Source of the DNA: Syngnathus acus | Taxonomy: Eukaryota; Chordata; Actinopteri; Syngnathiformes; Syngnathidae | DNA length: 64,000 nt | NCBI RefSeq assembly: GCF_901709675.1 | Contig: NC_051097.1 | Location: 131,001 to 195,000, forward strand | Direction: 5' to 3' | Part shown: one piece after another, positions 1 through 30,549 of the stretch | How the letters are laid out: each line of letters starts with the position of its first letter | Position numbering within the stretch: the stretch's first letter is position 1 | Program-made: the position numbers and the translations under genes | The notes under the pieces: generated by a model | What the model was told of the DNA's origin: nothing | The model's input: only the letters and a program-made list of their open reading frames with translations | Database searches by the model: none

Positions 1-927
1 AAACCGCGATAGACGAACCGCAATGTAGCAAGGGATTACTGTAATTTGAATTTCAAGTGACGTCAGCAGCGCGACGCGGCGTGGCGGTTGTTTACATAAA
101 GGACAAAGATTGACTCGACGGAGCTCTATTTCACTTCCGTGGATTGAAGTCGGGGGCCGGCGCTCGGCCGGGTGGCTGTCCAGGGACGGTGGATGGGGCT
201 CGGACAATGCTTTTACGCACGCCCGGTCCTATTCTATGGAGCTCTCTTCCACTTCCGTGGCTGGAAGTCCACACCGCCACAAGCCTGGAAGTTTGTTTTG
301 TTAAATAAAGAGCCGTTTACCAAACCCACGTTTTTCCTTTAACTTTGTTAACGCTACAATATAGTTATATAGTAGATCTGTGGAATAACGACGAGGCTGA
401 CGTCAGGGCGCACGCGCGGCGTTGTTGACAAAGGACGAGGAATTTGATCGATGGATTTAATGATTTAGAGTGCACAGATGGTTTGATAATACTATTGCTT
501 ATATAATAGTTATTTGATATCTAATTTATATATCTTTATATGGGCCTGTGGAATATTTTGAAGTGCAAGCGCCGTCAGCAGCGCGCACGCATTGTTGACA
601 AAGGACGATTGATGGATTTAATGAATTGGAGTGACACAGATGGTTTTATTAACGTGTTATTTATGTAAGTTTTTTTAATAACTCTGAATTTTACGTCAGG
701 GCCGTTCTCAGCTCTTAGTTTGTGTTTATGTCACGTTAGCATACCTATCGTTTAGCCTGTTGTTGCTCGTTCATGACTTTCTTGGTGTTGGATTTTGTCG
801 AATAAATTGCCCCCCAAAATGCGATTTATACTCAGAGCGACTTATATATGTTTTTTTTCACTTTTTTGGGCATTTTATGGCTGATGCGACTTATACTCCG
901 GAGCGACTTATAGTCCGAAAATTACGG
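1..927 (+). mobile_element. Non-autonomous pogo-type DNA element, 5' end cut by window edge
   Basis: This copy matches the complete element at 20551-21765 almost base for base over most of its length, including the repeated segments ending in a GATGGATTTAATGA-like unit. It ends in GTCCGAAAATTACGG followed by TA, the same right terminus as the complete copy, so TA is the probable target duplication. The left terminus lies outside the window. No long reading frame is credible; the acidic C-terminal transposase remnant seen in the other copy is altered here. Assignment to the pogo/Tc1-mariner superfamily is inferred from TA flanks and from the transposase remnants in related elements at 4537 and 20784. 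Confidence 0.7.
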
Positions 928-1038
928 TATTATTTCCAGGTATTTACATCCGATTGAGAGGACAACTTTTGTTCAACCCCTTCATATTTCATGTCAACAA
1001 CAAGAAATGGAACACTGACAGGCAGGCAAGCCACAATG

Positions 1039-1140
1039 CTTGTTGAACATACTATTAACAAGTGTTTTGTGTCTTGTCGAACATACTATTGGTAAGTGTT
1101 TTGTGGCTTGTCGAACGTACTATTAACAAGTGTTTTGTGG
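1039..1140. repeat. 34-bp tandem repeat, three copies
   Basis: Three consecutive 34-bp units, each of the form CTTGTYGAACRTACTATT then an AAGTGTTTTGTG tail, differ by a few bases. The flanking 930-1038 and 1141-1305 show nothing else I recognise. Confidence 0.8.
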
Positions 1141-1572
1141 CCCAGGAGCATCCAATTGATCGTGACGACACTGACCATTCAAAAAAAGGGCTTTGAATGT
1201 ACTGCCAGTGATTTTCTTTAAAGACCTCACACTGCCAGGTTCGTCGCTTGCCGGGAACGACTTTTGTTGAATATACAAAATAGAAATTATTTTTTCATGC
1301 CGCGCGCGCAAAAAGGTATTTGGTCAGCCACCAATTGTGCAAGGCCTCCCACTTAAAAGATGAGAGATGCCTGTCATTTTCATCATAGGCACATTTCAAC
1401 TATGAGAGGCAGAATGAAAAAAAACAAACAGAAAATCACAGTCTGATTTTTAAAGAATTTATTTGCAAATTATGCTGGAAAATAAGTATTTGGTCAATAA
1501 CAAAAGTTAATATCAAGACTTTGTTATATACCCTTTGTTGGTCAAACGTTTTCTGTAAGTCTTCACAAGGTT

Positions 1573-2090
1573 TTAACACACTGTTGCTGGTAATTTGGCC
1601 CATTCCTCCATGCAAATCTCCTCTAGAGCAGTGATGTTTTGGGGCTGTCGCTGGGCAACATGGACTTTCAACTCCCTCCAAAGATTTTCTATGGGGTTGA
1701 GATCTGGAGACTGGCTAGGCCACTCCAAGACCTTGAAATGCTTCTTACGAAGCCTCTCCTTTGTTGCCCGGGCGATGTGGTTGGGATCATTGTTATGCTG
1801 AATGACCAAGCCATGTTTAAATTTCAATGCCCTTGCTGATGGGAGGTTTCCACTCAAAATCTCACAATACATGTGATCATTTTGACCCTACGGGGTGAGA
1901 TCTTGCGTGGAGCCCCAGATTGAGGGAGATTATCAGCAGTCTTGTATGTCTTCCATTTTCTAACAATTGCTCTCACAGTTGATTTCTTCACACCAAGCTG
2001 CTTACCTATTGCAGATTCAGTCTTCTCAGCCTGGTGCAGGTCAACAATTTTGTTTCTGGTGTCCTTTGACAGCTCTTTGGTCTTGGCCAT
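1573..2090 (-). pseudogene. Tc1 transposase, internally deleted
   Basis: The first fragment (1854-2090) starts [20 protein letters not shown] and continues through a helix-turn-helix region, which is the paired-like DNA-binding N-terminus of fish Tc1 transposases. The second fragment (1573-1872), in another frame, begins shortly before the motif NNDPNH, which carries the second catalytic aspartate, and continues to [11 protein letters not shown], which carries the final catalytic glutamate. The segment between them, with the first catalytic aspartate, is gone, and the two fragments overlap in different frames. Fish Tc1 transposases are about 340 residues; only about 175 remain. The protein cannot work as a transposase. 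Confidence 0.88.
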
Positions 2091-2216
2091 TGTGGAGTTT
2101 GTTGTGACTGTTTGAGGTTGTGGACAGGTGTATTTTATACTGATAATGAGTTCAAACAGGTGCCACTAATACAGGTAAGGAGTGGAGGACAGAGGACTCT
2201 ATAAAACAGGAGTGTC

Positions 2217-2405
2217 AAACTCCAGTCCTCGGGAGCCGAGTCACACATGTTTTCCAAGTTTCCCTTGTTAAACACATCTGATTCAAATGATCAGTTCATC
2301 CTCACGTTCTGCAGGAGCCTGATTAATTGAATCAGGTGTGTTTAACGAGGAAAACTTGGAAAACATGTAGTAATGCGGCCCCCGTGGCCTGGAGTTTGAT
2401 ACCTG
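2217..2405. mobile_element. hAT-like MITE nested in the Tc1 element
   Basis: Begins CAGGAGTGTCAAACTC and ends GAGTTTGATACCTG, imperfect inverted ends of the common fish hAT MITE type. The inside has inverted GTTTTCCAAGTTT / AAACTTGGAAAAC arms. It sits within the Tc1 right half, so it came later. No clear 8-bp target duplication is left. Confidence 0.7.
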
Positions 2406-2797
2406 TGCAGATGTTACAGGTCTGTGAGCACCAAAAATCTTGCTTGTTTGTAGGTGACCAAATACTTATTTTACTGAAGAATTCACCAATTAATTCATTA
2501 AAAATACAATGTGATTTCCTGGATTCTTTCCCCCCATTCTGTCTCTCATAGCTGAAGTGTACCTATGATGAAAATTACAGTCATCGCTCATCTTGTAAGT
2601 GAGAAAACTTGCAAAATTGGTGGCTGACTAAATACTTTTTTCGCCCCAATATATAGATACGTGTGGACACGCACGCACGCACATTCACAAAATAAATTGT
2701 TTTTTCATGCTTTATATGTTGTATGATGTTCTATTACTTTACTCGTGACCAAACTAGATTGCATTTCAATTTTTCTCAATTTACTTCACTTCTTTAA

Positions 2798-3276
2798 GGG
2801 TGTATTCAGACCAGAAAAGTCGTCTAGTCCGCTTGTTTGATCCGGACCAAAACCGAACTTTTTTTTTTTTGTTTGATGCGGTTCCTATTCAGACTGCACA
2901 TTTTGCAAGTGAAGTATATTTTGTAAACACACCCATGCTTGTGAAGATCTATGTTCCCATTGAACAGCAGTTGACCAGGGCGGCACACAGAGCACAGAAC
3001 CGGAAATGGAGGAAAACGTTCGAGTCCTACGCGCTGCATTCCTGTTCTGCATATTTGTGCTGTTGGTTCGGATCTACACTGTTTGTATTCACACCTGAAG
3101 CGAACCGCACCAGAGTTTGTTTGGAAGCAAACCGAAAGTAAAGCAAAGCAAAGTGGTTCTTTAATCCGCACCAGGATTCATCTGTGTATTCACACCTGCA
3201 CAAAAGGTCCGGACCAGCGTTACAATTGAACCCTGGTCCGTTTAAATTGGACCAAACACACGGGTCTGAATACACC
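2798..3276. mobile_element. MITE with GGTGTATTCAGACC ends
   Basis: The left end GGGTGTATTCAGACC (2798) and right end GGTCTGAATACACC (ending 3276) are inverted complements, and subterminal GGTCCGGACC-like motifs occur on both sides. The 480-bp body has no coding capacity. Superfamily not decided: the 3-bp flanks do not match cleanly. Confidence 0.75.
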
Positions 3277-3458
3277 ATGTAATTTTTTTTTTCTACCTTA
3301 ATAAAAGAATCATTCTCTATAAACGGTATTTTGCATTTTACAATGGTTGTCTTTGTGAGATATTAAAATTGGCATGATGATCAGAAGCAGTTAAGTACAA
3401 TGAACATTGAAAAAGAATGACAGAGGGAGAAAATACCTAAATAAATACCACGCGTCTA

Positions 3459-7266
<3,808 letters not shown>

Positions 7267-7431
7267 TTCCTTAACCTTAAGGGGAGCAGAATCTTTTGTG
7301 GAACAAAATATTTACAAATAGTACTCGTAAACAATAGTTTGACATTGAATTAACCTGTTGTTGTGATTGTTCTGTAGAAAAAACAATCAACTGTATCCAA
7401 CGGAAAACAATTTTGCCAAAGGCTTACCTTT

Positions 7432-7488
7432 GCTTGTTTGTTTGTTTGTTTGTTTGTTTGTTTGAGCTTGTTTGTTTGTTTGAGCTTG
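7432..7488. repeat. (TTTG)n microsatellite
   Basis: Runs of TTTG broken once by AGC, in prrc1 intron 1. The rest of this intron up to 8200 is unremarkable. Confidence 0.85.
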
Positions 7489-8198
7489 CTCATTGTCACA
7501 CTTCATCACAATTTCATTACATGCACTGCAAACACATGACTTGACCAATAGGGGTGAAGCAGGCCTGCTTATTCAATTAAAAATAAATCAGCTGGTTTAC
7601 ATCTCTGGTAGAAAAAAACTGTTGTGCCAAATTGTTAATTACCTCTGAAAGAAAAATTAATCCCCTTCCTTTTGATTTGATTATAGTGGGTCAAATTACC
7701 GTTATACAATTCACGTACTCGTCGTTGCAGTTTCAATGCACCCATTGAATGAATATTATTAGTATAATTTTGTTGGATATGAGAAGTCATATTGTGTGAC
7801 TGGTCATTGAACGCACCTCGCGTAAACTGCCGAACGGGAGGGGGTGTACTGTGTACAGTTCTTTTGCTTTTCCACACAGCTAGCGTTGAATAGAAACACT
7901 ATTTTTCAAAACCTTTTTAATAAAATTGAAAATCCGAAAACATAAATGTGAGTTATTCGTTTCTTAAAATGTCAACAGGCAAGTAATTTCGCACTGCTGT
8001 CACCCAATGCATAGGCGCTCCCGCATGGGAATTACAATGGCACAACTGCCGAGATGCGTCGAAAAATTGTCGCGTTCCGGTATATTTCACTGGGCATTTA
8101 GCGTTCTATGAGCAGGGTTCAATTAGCACCGCTCTTTATACTTTGAACAACACTTTGTTTTTATGAACACAATTTCATTAGCGAATGCAATCAAACCG

Positions 8199-8201
<3 letters not shown>

Positions 8202-8269
<68 letters not shown>
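8202..8269. repeat. (TG)n microsatellite
   Basis: About 34 uninterrupted TG units in prrc1 intron 1. Length variation between individuals is expected. Confidence 0.95.
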
Positions 8270-8270
<1 letters not shown>

Positions 8271-8455
8271 CGAGCGCGAGCTATAACGTTACACGTGTAC
8301 ACTGCTGTTCATGACAAAGCAAAAGGAAAGTCCAGTACTGAAGATGTTCGTACGGTTTGTTTTTAGTTAAGCTTTAACTGCTAAGGGAAACACGTGTCGT
8401 TAGAGATAACGTGTATATAAATCCATATTGCAACATAAACAGCCTTTGTACTCAC

Positions 8456-8640
8456 CTGCGAGCTGATCAGCTCGATTTCCCATGAACAACCACAGACTCA
8501 CGTTGATGACGCCATGCTTTGCCACGTCTGCTCTAATGGTGAGTCCCTAGATTCGAGCTCCTCCCACTACAGGGAAATTGGACTCGCTCCTGACGGATCA
8601 GCTGCCACACCACAGCCCCCAGTTCAAAGGGATGTTGTCC
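8456..8640 (-). other. prrc1: Probable prrc1 non-coding first exon and promoter region
   Basis: A consensus donor on the minus strand, CTCGCAG/GTGAGTACAAAG, lies at 8456, about 1.2 kb upstream of the start-codon exon. The start-codon exon carries only a few 5' UTR bases after an acceptor, so a separate leader exon is required. The sequence upstream (8460-8640) is more GC-rich than its surroundings. The transcription start is not determinable by eye. Confidence 0.55.
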
Positions 8641-9110
8641 ACTTCACCGAGTTGGAAGTCGGATAAATTCTACTTCCGACCCTCGTCGATTGCAGCATAA
8701 CAGCCATGAAAGGAATACACTCATGCCAGGCATCTTTCACGCGGTCAAGCCAGCCCCTCCTGAATTTCAAAGGTGCCCATATTTTACGCTTTGCGGTAAA
8801 AAAAAGAGCGAAGGGAAAGCAAAGCAGTGCGATACAATATAAACACGGCAAAAGAGAGCGAGGGAAAAGAAGTGCGTGCGATATCATGTAAACACATCCG
8901 GTTTTCAAAATAATAGACGACTAATTTCGAATATGCCTCATTATGTTGCATTATTATGTAATTTTTCAAAATTAAAAACATCTGCACATTTATAATAGCC
9001 TCAGCAGTGCATTTTAAAATAATTGGTTCACATGACCTGGAAGTTATTGAATTAAAACCCTAATATTTACAGAAACAAATTCACAACATATAAGAAGCAT
9101 TGGAATGGAA
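8640..9110. other. Intergenic DNA with no recognised gene
   Basis: It contains short self-complementary pieces (TTGGAAGTCGGATAAATTCT around 8650) and purine-rich sequence near 8800-8880. I see no coding pattern or complete repeat. Confidence 0.4.
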
Positions 9111-9505
9111 TTCTTCTTCTTATCGTGTCTACAAGGCAGTTAGTTACAAGGCTTGGCTAGATGTGGTTCAGCCACAGCTGAACACATTTCTGTCCCTTCT
9201 CATTAAACTCTGCTAAGTTCGACGCTGTGCAGGGATGTTCCAGCAGGGGGCATATGAGGAGGTGTTACATGGTCTGTGGTTCAGTGCCACAGTCACACTC
9301 AGCGTTCCGATCATTCAGATGTCCCCATTTGGCGAGAGTGACTTTTGCACGTCCAACACCAGATCTTAGTCTGTTTAGGCATTTCCACGTTGCATAGTTG
9401 GTGTCTGCTCCTGGGGGCAGTGCCTCGCTTGCCTTAAGCTCCATTGTAGTTTCTGGTGGAAGATTGTGGAAGTCTTTCTTCCCACCGAGTGACTCTTTCA
9501 CTGCC
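9110..9505 (-). pseudogene. LINE reverse-transcriptase C-terminal fragment
   Basis: The minus strand reads LNRLRSGVGRAKVTLAKWG, then NAECDCGTEPQTM, a stop, and a frame continuing HLLICPLLE and KCVQLWLNHI. The C-x-C-x(5-7)-H-x(3-4)-C cysteine/histidine cluster after an RSGxGR motif is typical of the C-terminus of animal non-LTR retrotransposon proteins, probably of a different clade from the L2 fragment that follows. One in-frame stop and the missing upstream RT show it is dead. Confidence 0.65.
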
Positions 9506-9584
9506 TATGCTCGGTGTTCCGAGGGGTGGGACACTTTTCAGAAACCTTTTCCTGGACTTAAGGCGGCTTTTTGGACTTACATGG

Positions 9585-10418
9585 GGTGGGGGGGTGCACA
9601 TCAGTGAGGATCTCTCCTGGTCCACCAACACCGCATCACTGGCGAAGAGGGCTCAGCGCCGCCTGTACTTCCTGCGGAAACTCAGGCGAGCAAGTGCTCC
9701 TCCGGCCGTCATGACTATATTCTACCGTGGTGCCATTGAGAGCGTCCTCTCCAGTTGTATCGCTGTTTGGGGTGGTAGCTGCACTGAATACAACATGAAG
9801 GCCCTGCAGCGCATAGTGAACACGGCTGGTAAGATTATTGGTGCTTCACTCCCCTCCCTGAAGGACATTTACACCTCCCATCTCACCCACAAGGCGACCA
9901 CGATTGTGAGTGATGTGAGTCACCCCGCTCACTCTTTGTTTGATCTTCTGCCCTCTGGGAAGAGGTACAGGAGCCTGCGCTCCCGCACCACCAGACTCAC
10001 CAACAGCTTCATACTCCAGGCTGTTAGGATCCTGAACTCTCTCCCCCCTTCTGCGTAGCGTCCTGTACTTTTGCGCTATATTCTGACTGTCTGCTGTAAG
10101 CACACTTGCTCCAGGATCCTGAACTCTCTCCCCCCTTCTGCGTAGCGTCCTGTACTTTTGCGCTATATTCTGACTGTCTGCTGTATGGACACTTGCTCCA
10201 TTTTTGCCCCTCTTATGTTATTTGTTTATTTATTATTTATTCATCACTCTTATTTATTCATTGTTTGTGCCTTCTTGTTTTTATGTTTTGTGTTGTTTAC
10301 TTGTATGTATATTGTGTACTATGTCTTGTCACCGTGGGATAGTGGGAACGTAATTTTGATTTCTTTGTGTCTTGGCATGTGAAGAAATTGACAATAAAGC
10401 TGACTTTGACTTTGAAGA
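9585..10418 (+). mobile_element. 5'-truncated LINE, CR1/L2 group
   Basis: The frame from about 9593 to 10058 encodes the post-RT C-terminal region: HISEDLSWSTNTASLAKRAQ, RRLYFLRKLRRAS, FYRGAIESVLSSCIAVWGG, ALQRIVNTAGKIIGASLPSL, and LLPSGKRYRSLRSRTTRLTN. These are the usual blocks downstream of the RT core in fish L2-like LINEs. The 3' UTR ends in the typical tail ACAATAAAGCTGACTTTGAC. An 87-bp segment carrying the stop codon and the start of the 3' UTR is duplicated in tandem (10027-10113 and 10114-10200). RT and endonuclease are absent. Confidence 0.85.
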
Positions 10419-10419
10419 G

Positions 10420-11440
10420 AGGATGTCTTTGGTCAGTTACAAGAGGAGTATCTCAACCAGCCCATGTAGGTCTTTCATCCTACAATTTTTGTGGTCAATA
10501 GGTCACATAACCTTGATGCTATTGAGCTATAATGCTAATATTGACGATCTGGATATAGAGTCAAAAAGTCTCAAAACTAATATGGTCACTTCATTTATTA
10601 AAGTACATAAATGTTCACATACACAATCTGTTTGGTTTGCAAATATTGAGACTCATGCACATGAATGTGTTCTGCACTTCTGTTCTGAGATAATCATTAA
10701 ACACTAGTGTAACAGTGTTCAGTGGCTTGCATGAGAGATTCGTAAACATTCGTAAACTGACAAGAACAATCTACAGAAGGGGGGAATGTTTCTATACAAA
10801 TACATTGGGCAGCAAGAAACAGTAGCTCTGATCACCAATGTTGAAAGAGGTGGTTCAAATGACATTTGCAGGAAAGGACGCTGAGATAAGCAGTATGCCA
10901 GCAGTTGCGCGAAGAGGCCGAAAAAGCCAACAGCCTTCTTAGAATAGTACTGAGAGTAAGCAGAGCCATATAATTGTAAGGACTGCCTGAATTAGCATCA
11001 GCTTTTCTGATCTCTGCCCGAGTGGTGGTGGAAACTACGGGAGATAGAAAAGCGGTCCTGTGCTGATTGTAACTCTTTTCTGAACGCAGACGATTCATAT
11101 GATCAGATGAAATTCAACTCTTTTCATGTAAGCTTGATTTTTGTGTCAGTGTGCGCTTTCCTTAATAGAAGAAAAACGACCTTGCATTAAGTAAGTTGGA
11201 CATAAACAATAGACAATGTGTGAGGCAGAGGGCGATTGGCGCGCGCTCTCCCGCTCATTGTAAATTTTCAAACAATGGTCATGAATTCATATAAAATCCG
11301 AGAAGCATTGGAATGGAAATTATAAGAAGTGTATGTCAACCAGCTCATATTTGAGACAAGGAAATCAGAACAAGAATAACCGCTGGAATGCAGTGTCTAA
11401 TTTGGTTGTTAATTTTCTATTAAACAAACTGGAAGTACAG
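10420..11440. other. Intergenic DNA, no gene recognised
   Basis: No coding pattern. A short motif GAGAAGCATTGGAATGGAA near 11300 recurs near 9095, suggesting both belong to flanks of one older repeat. At 11440-11510 a CAGTAACCTCTCATTTGTCG stretch resembles the end of a TIR element also seen at 20667-20708. Confidence 0.35.
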
Positions 11441-11683
11441 TAACCTCTCATTTGTCGTGGAAAATTGGTTCCAAGACCACCCGGGATAAGTGAAAATCCA
11501 CAAAGTAGTGTCACTTTATCATTTTTAACATACATAATTTTTTGTGTCTCAATAAATGTACATTAAACCATATACGTGCAGATGTTATCATTACAACATT
11601 AAATAATAACATGTAAATACTATATTAATAGTATAAATGACATACAGAAAATAATGTAGAAATATAAATATAAATATGATACG

Positions 11684-11687
11684 TGTG

Positions 11688-11719
<32 letters not shown>

Positions 11720-11732
11720 TGCGTGTGTGTGC
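11684..11732. repeat. (TG)n(CGTG)n microsatellite
   Basis: A compound simple repeat, TG units followed by GCGT units. Confidence 0.9.
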
Positions 11733-12097
11733 ATAACACATGTAGATGTAGCTATAGTATACATACTGCAAATATGTTTTTAGAACTCTTTTATTATTGT
11801 AACAACTTTTTTTACAATAAGGTACAAGTGTCACGTGCGGAAATGGAGCAGGGCGGACTTGTCGGACTGGTATTGACGCGCGTCAGGGGACATCGAGACA
11901 AAAAAAGCCCCTCCGCCTCCCATAGAAGTGGATGATTCAAGTGATGAGGAGGAGACTCCGCCACTAAAAGTGCTAAAAAATGGCAAAGCTGGCAAGAAAG
12001 CAAAAAATGTTGAGCCCCCACAAAGGTTTGCTGAGGGAGCTGAAGATGCCGCTGAGGGAGCTGAAGACGAAGAGGTCATCCAAAAGAGAGACATTTG

Positions 12098-13318
12098 GTC
12101 CCTGCTCGACCCCCTGCAGTTTGCCTACCAGGCAAACAGGTCGGTGGATGATGCGGTCAACATGGGACTGCACTACTTCCTGCGCCACCTAGACACCCCA
12201 GGAACGTATGCCAGGATTCTGTTTGTGGATCGCTCCCGATATCCTCCACCAGAAGCTTATCCAGCTCGCGGTGCCTGCCTCCACCTGCCAGTGGATCACC
12301 AGCTTCCTGACAAACAGGAGACAGCAGGTGAGGCTGGGGACCATCACGTCCGACACCCGGACCACCAGCACTGGCGCCCCCCAGGGGTGTGTACGCTCCC
12401 CACTGCTCATCTCTGTCTACACAACGATTGCTCTTCAGGAGACCCTTCTGTCAAGCTCGTGGAGTATGCGGACGACACCAATCTAATCGGACTGATCCGG
12501 GACGGTGATGAGACTGCGTACAGACAGGAGGTGGAGCGGCTGGTCCACTGGTGCAGCTAAAACCACCTGGAGCTGAACCCGCTCAAGACTGTGGAGATGA
12601 CAGTGGACTTCAGGAGAGACACTTCGCCACTTCCACCCCTCACCATCCTCAGTAATGCTATTCCCACCACAAACGCCTTCAAATTCTTGGGATCCACAAT
12701 CTCCCGGGACCTGAAATGGACCGGCCACATAGACTCTGTCTGGAAAAAGGCCTAGCAGAGGTTGTACTTTCTGAGACAGCTCTGGAAGTTCAACCTGCCA
12801 CAGGAGCTGCTGAAGACCTTCTACACTGCCATCATCCAGTCTATCCTCTGCACCTCCATCACTGTCTGGTTTGGATCGGCCACCAAACAAGACAAGCACA
12901 GACTGCAACGGACAATCAGGACTGCGAAAAAGATAATTGGGACCAACCTCCCATCTATCCAAGACTTGTACCTGTCCAGGACCAGGAAACGTGCAAGTAA
13001 CATCTCTACAGAGCCTTCTCACCCAGGTCACAGTCTGTTCGCACCACTCTCCTCCGGACAGCGTTACAGAGCGCTGTACGTCAAAATCAGACACAGACAC
13101 AGCTTCTTCCCCCAGGCTGTCGCTCTAATGAGCTCACACCACTCATAGAGTCTCAGAGACATCACTGGGCAATAACGTCCTGCTCTTGCCACTTAAATGT
13201 TGTTAGTCACCTGAATGTTGTTAGTCACTTAAATGTTGGACAGAGGCTGAGAACAACCGGAGTCAAATTTCTTGTTTGGCATACAAAAACTTGGCCAATA
13301 AAGCTGATTCTGACTCTG
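12098..13318 (+). pseudogene. LINE reverse transcriptase fragment, CR1/L2 group
   Basis: RT blocks appear in order but in shifting frames: LQFAYQANRSVDDAVNMGLH, RILFVD with the following catalytic segment lost, STGAPQGCVRSPLL, VEYADDTNLIGLI (YADD catalytic motif at about 12466-12480), LNPLKTVEMTVDFRR, FLGSTISRDLKW, RLYFLRQLWKFNLPQELLKT and SGQRYRALYVK. Stops occur at 12558 and 12753. The tail GGCCAATAAAGCTGATTCTG ends the element. It is a 5'-truncated, decayed copy and shows that the surrounding acidic ORF predates it. Confidence 0.85.
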
Positions 13319-13518
13319 TGCCGGCCCCCAGGCCAGCGCCTCCCGATGCCACAACTGAGGATAGGGAATTGTCTGTTGGGCCACCTGATGACAGTGCTTG
13401 GGAGACGTGTTCATCAGATGACTCTGACTCGTCGGACTGGTATTGACGCGCGTCAGAGTAACCCACCCGGGTCGGGTTGTTTTTGGGACGTCAAGAGCCG
13501 TCCCTTGGGGGGGTATTC

Positions 13519-13949
13519 TGTCACGTCCCTGCGTCACCTGACTTCCAGCAACGCCCCCAATCAAGCCAATCACCAGTACCTGCCACTGCTTGTTAGGTCA
13601 GCTCTATTTCAACCCTGTGAATCAAGCCAGTGGTTGTCAGTTCGTCTCCTTGCCCTGCCCATCACGCCACTGCTCTGCCCACTGTGCCCTGCCCGAACAA
13701 TTCCCGTTGCCAACTTTGCCCATGTTCCGACTCGCCTTTCTCGCTGCCTGTCCTGACTATACTTGTCTGTCCTTGACCACGCTCTCATCGCCGCCTGCCT
13801 CGACCACCTGCCTGCCTGCCTCCGACGCCGCGCTGCGCTCTTCTGCTCAGCCACACCAGCAAGACCGGCAGTCCAGCGTTCCACTTCCCCTTTCCCTTTT
13901 TTAATAAAGATTCGTGCTGCATTTGGTCACCCCGTCTCCAATCGTGACA
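13519..13949 (+). repeat. Probable 3' LTR
   Basis: Begins TGTCACGTCCCTG after a purine/G-rich tract (TTGGGGGGGTATTC) and ends CCAATCGTGACA, giving TG...CA limits with short inverted ends. TTTTTTAATAAAGATTC at about 13900 is a polyadenylation signal. C-rich U3-like body. No matching 5' LTR copy remains in the window. Confidence 0.6.
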
Positions 13950-14110
13950 CAAGTGTACATACTGTAAATATGAACTCTTTTATTATTATTGGGATTGGGA
14001 TGTGGCTCTTTGCGGTACACAGTAAAAAAATGTGCCTCTTAGTCTCTGACTGGTTGGCCACCCCTGCTCTAATGTGACACTTATTACTTGTCAGAGAATT
14101 CTTTCAGATA

Positions 14111-30215
<16,105 letters not shown>

Positions 30216-30276
30216 CGTCGCGTTAAAATCCGACTTGCTGCAAAATGCTTGACAAGCAGTGGCAAATACCGTTAGC

Positions 30277-30545
30277 CCCTGAGTGAACGATTCGTTCACA
30301 ACAACGACTCTTTTCAGTGAACGAGAGTGAACGAATCACTTCCTAAAGTGATTCGTTCTTTTTTCAGTTCATATGACTTCAACCAGTAGGTGTCAGTAAT
30401 TCGCATTGAAGCTGGTGCCACCTCGCCGTAAAACAAAACAAAAAAGAAAATGACGTAACTTCCCGTTCACGAACGAATGGGTGAACTGCCTTCCCGTACA
30501 TCAACGGATCAGTCCGTGAACGTGTTGCGTCTCCTGCCATGAACT
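30277..30545. mobile_element. Interspersed repeat rich in GAACGAATC motifs, upstream of slc27a6
   Basis: GTGAACGATTCGTTCAC and AAGTGATTCGTTCTTTTTTC inverted arms, then CTTCCCGTTCACGAACGAAT and CAACGGATCAGTCCGTGAAC. The same motifs occur at 36990-37425. It begins about 60 bp upstream of the slc27a6 start codon, so it may supply part of its 5' UTR or promoter. Confidence 0.6.
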
Positions 30546-30549
30546 ATGT

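Larger units (their letters stand above)
1308..2653 (-). mobile_element. Defective Tc1-like transposon
   Basis: Inverted ends are visible: TATTTGGTCAGCCACCAATT near 1317 on the left and its complement AATTGGTGGCTGACTAAATA near 2615-2635 on the right. The right end runs on into a GGGGCGAA-type terminus flanked by TA, while the left tip looks truncated. Between them is a minus-strand Tc1 transposase lacking its middle (1573-2090). A second repeat (2217-2405) has inserted between the transposase start and the right end. The element is dead. Confidence 0.85.
11829..13949 (+). mobile_element. Truncated LTR retroelement interrupted by an L2 LINE
   Basis: The right edge is a plausible 3' LTR (13519-13949). 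Upstream of the LINE, the plus strand encodes an acidic stretch, VDDSSDEEETPPLKVLKNGK followed by EGAEDAAEGAEDEE. Downstream of it, a frame ends ETCSSDDSDSSDWY with a stop, then a G-rich tract and the LTR. The sequence TCGGACTGGTATTGACGCGC is present at both 11861 and 13434, on either side of the LINE. The left edge reads TGTCACG after ACAAG and the right edge CGTGACA before CAAGTG, a possible but imprecise target duplication. Family not determined. Confidence 0.45.

Noticed and set aside
12483-13100. 205-residue minus-strand frame
   Set aside because: Antisense of the L2 RT fragment, whose motifs are on the plus strand.
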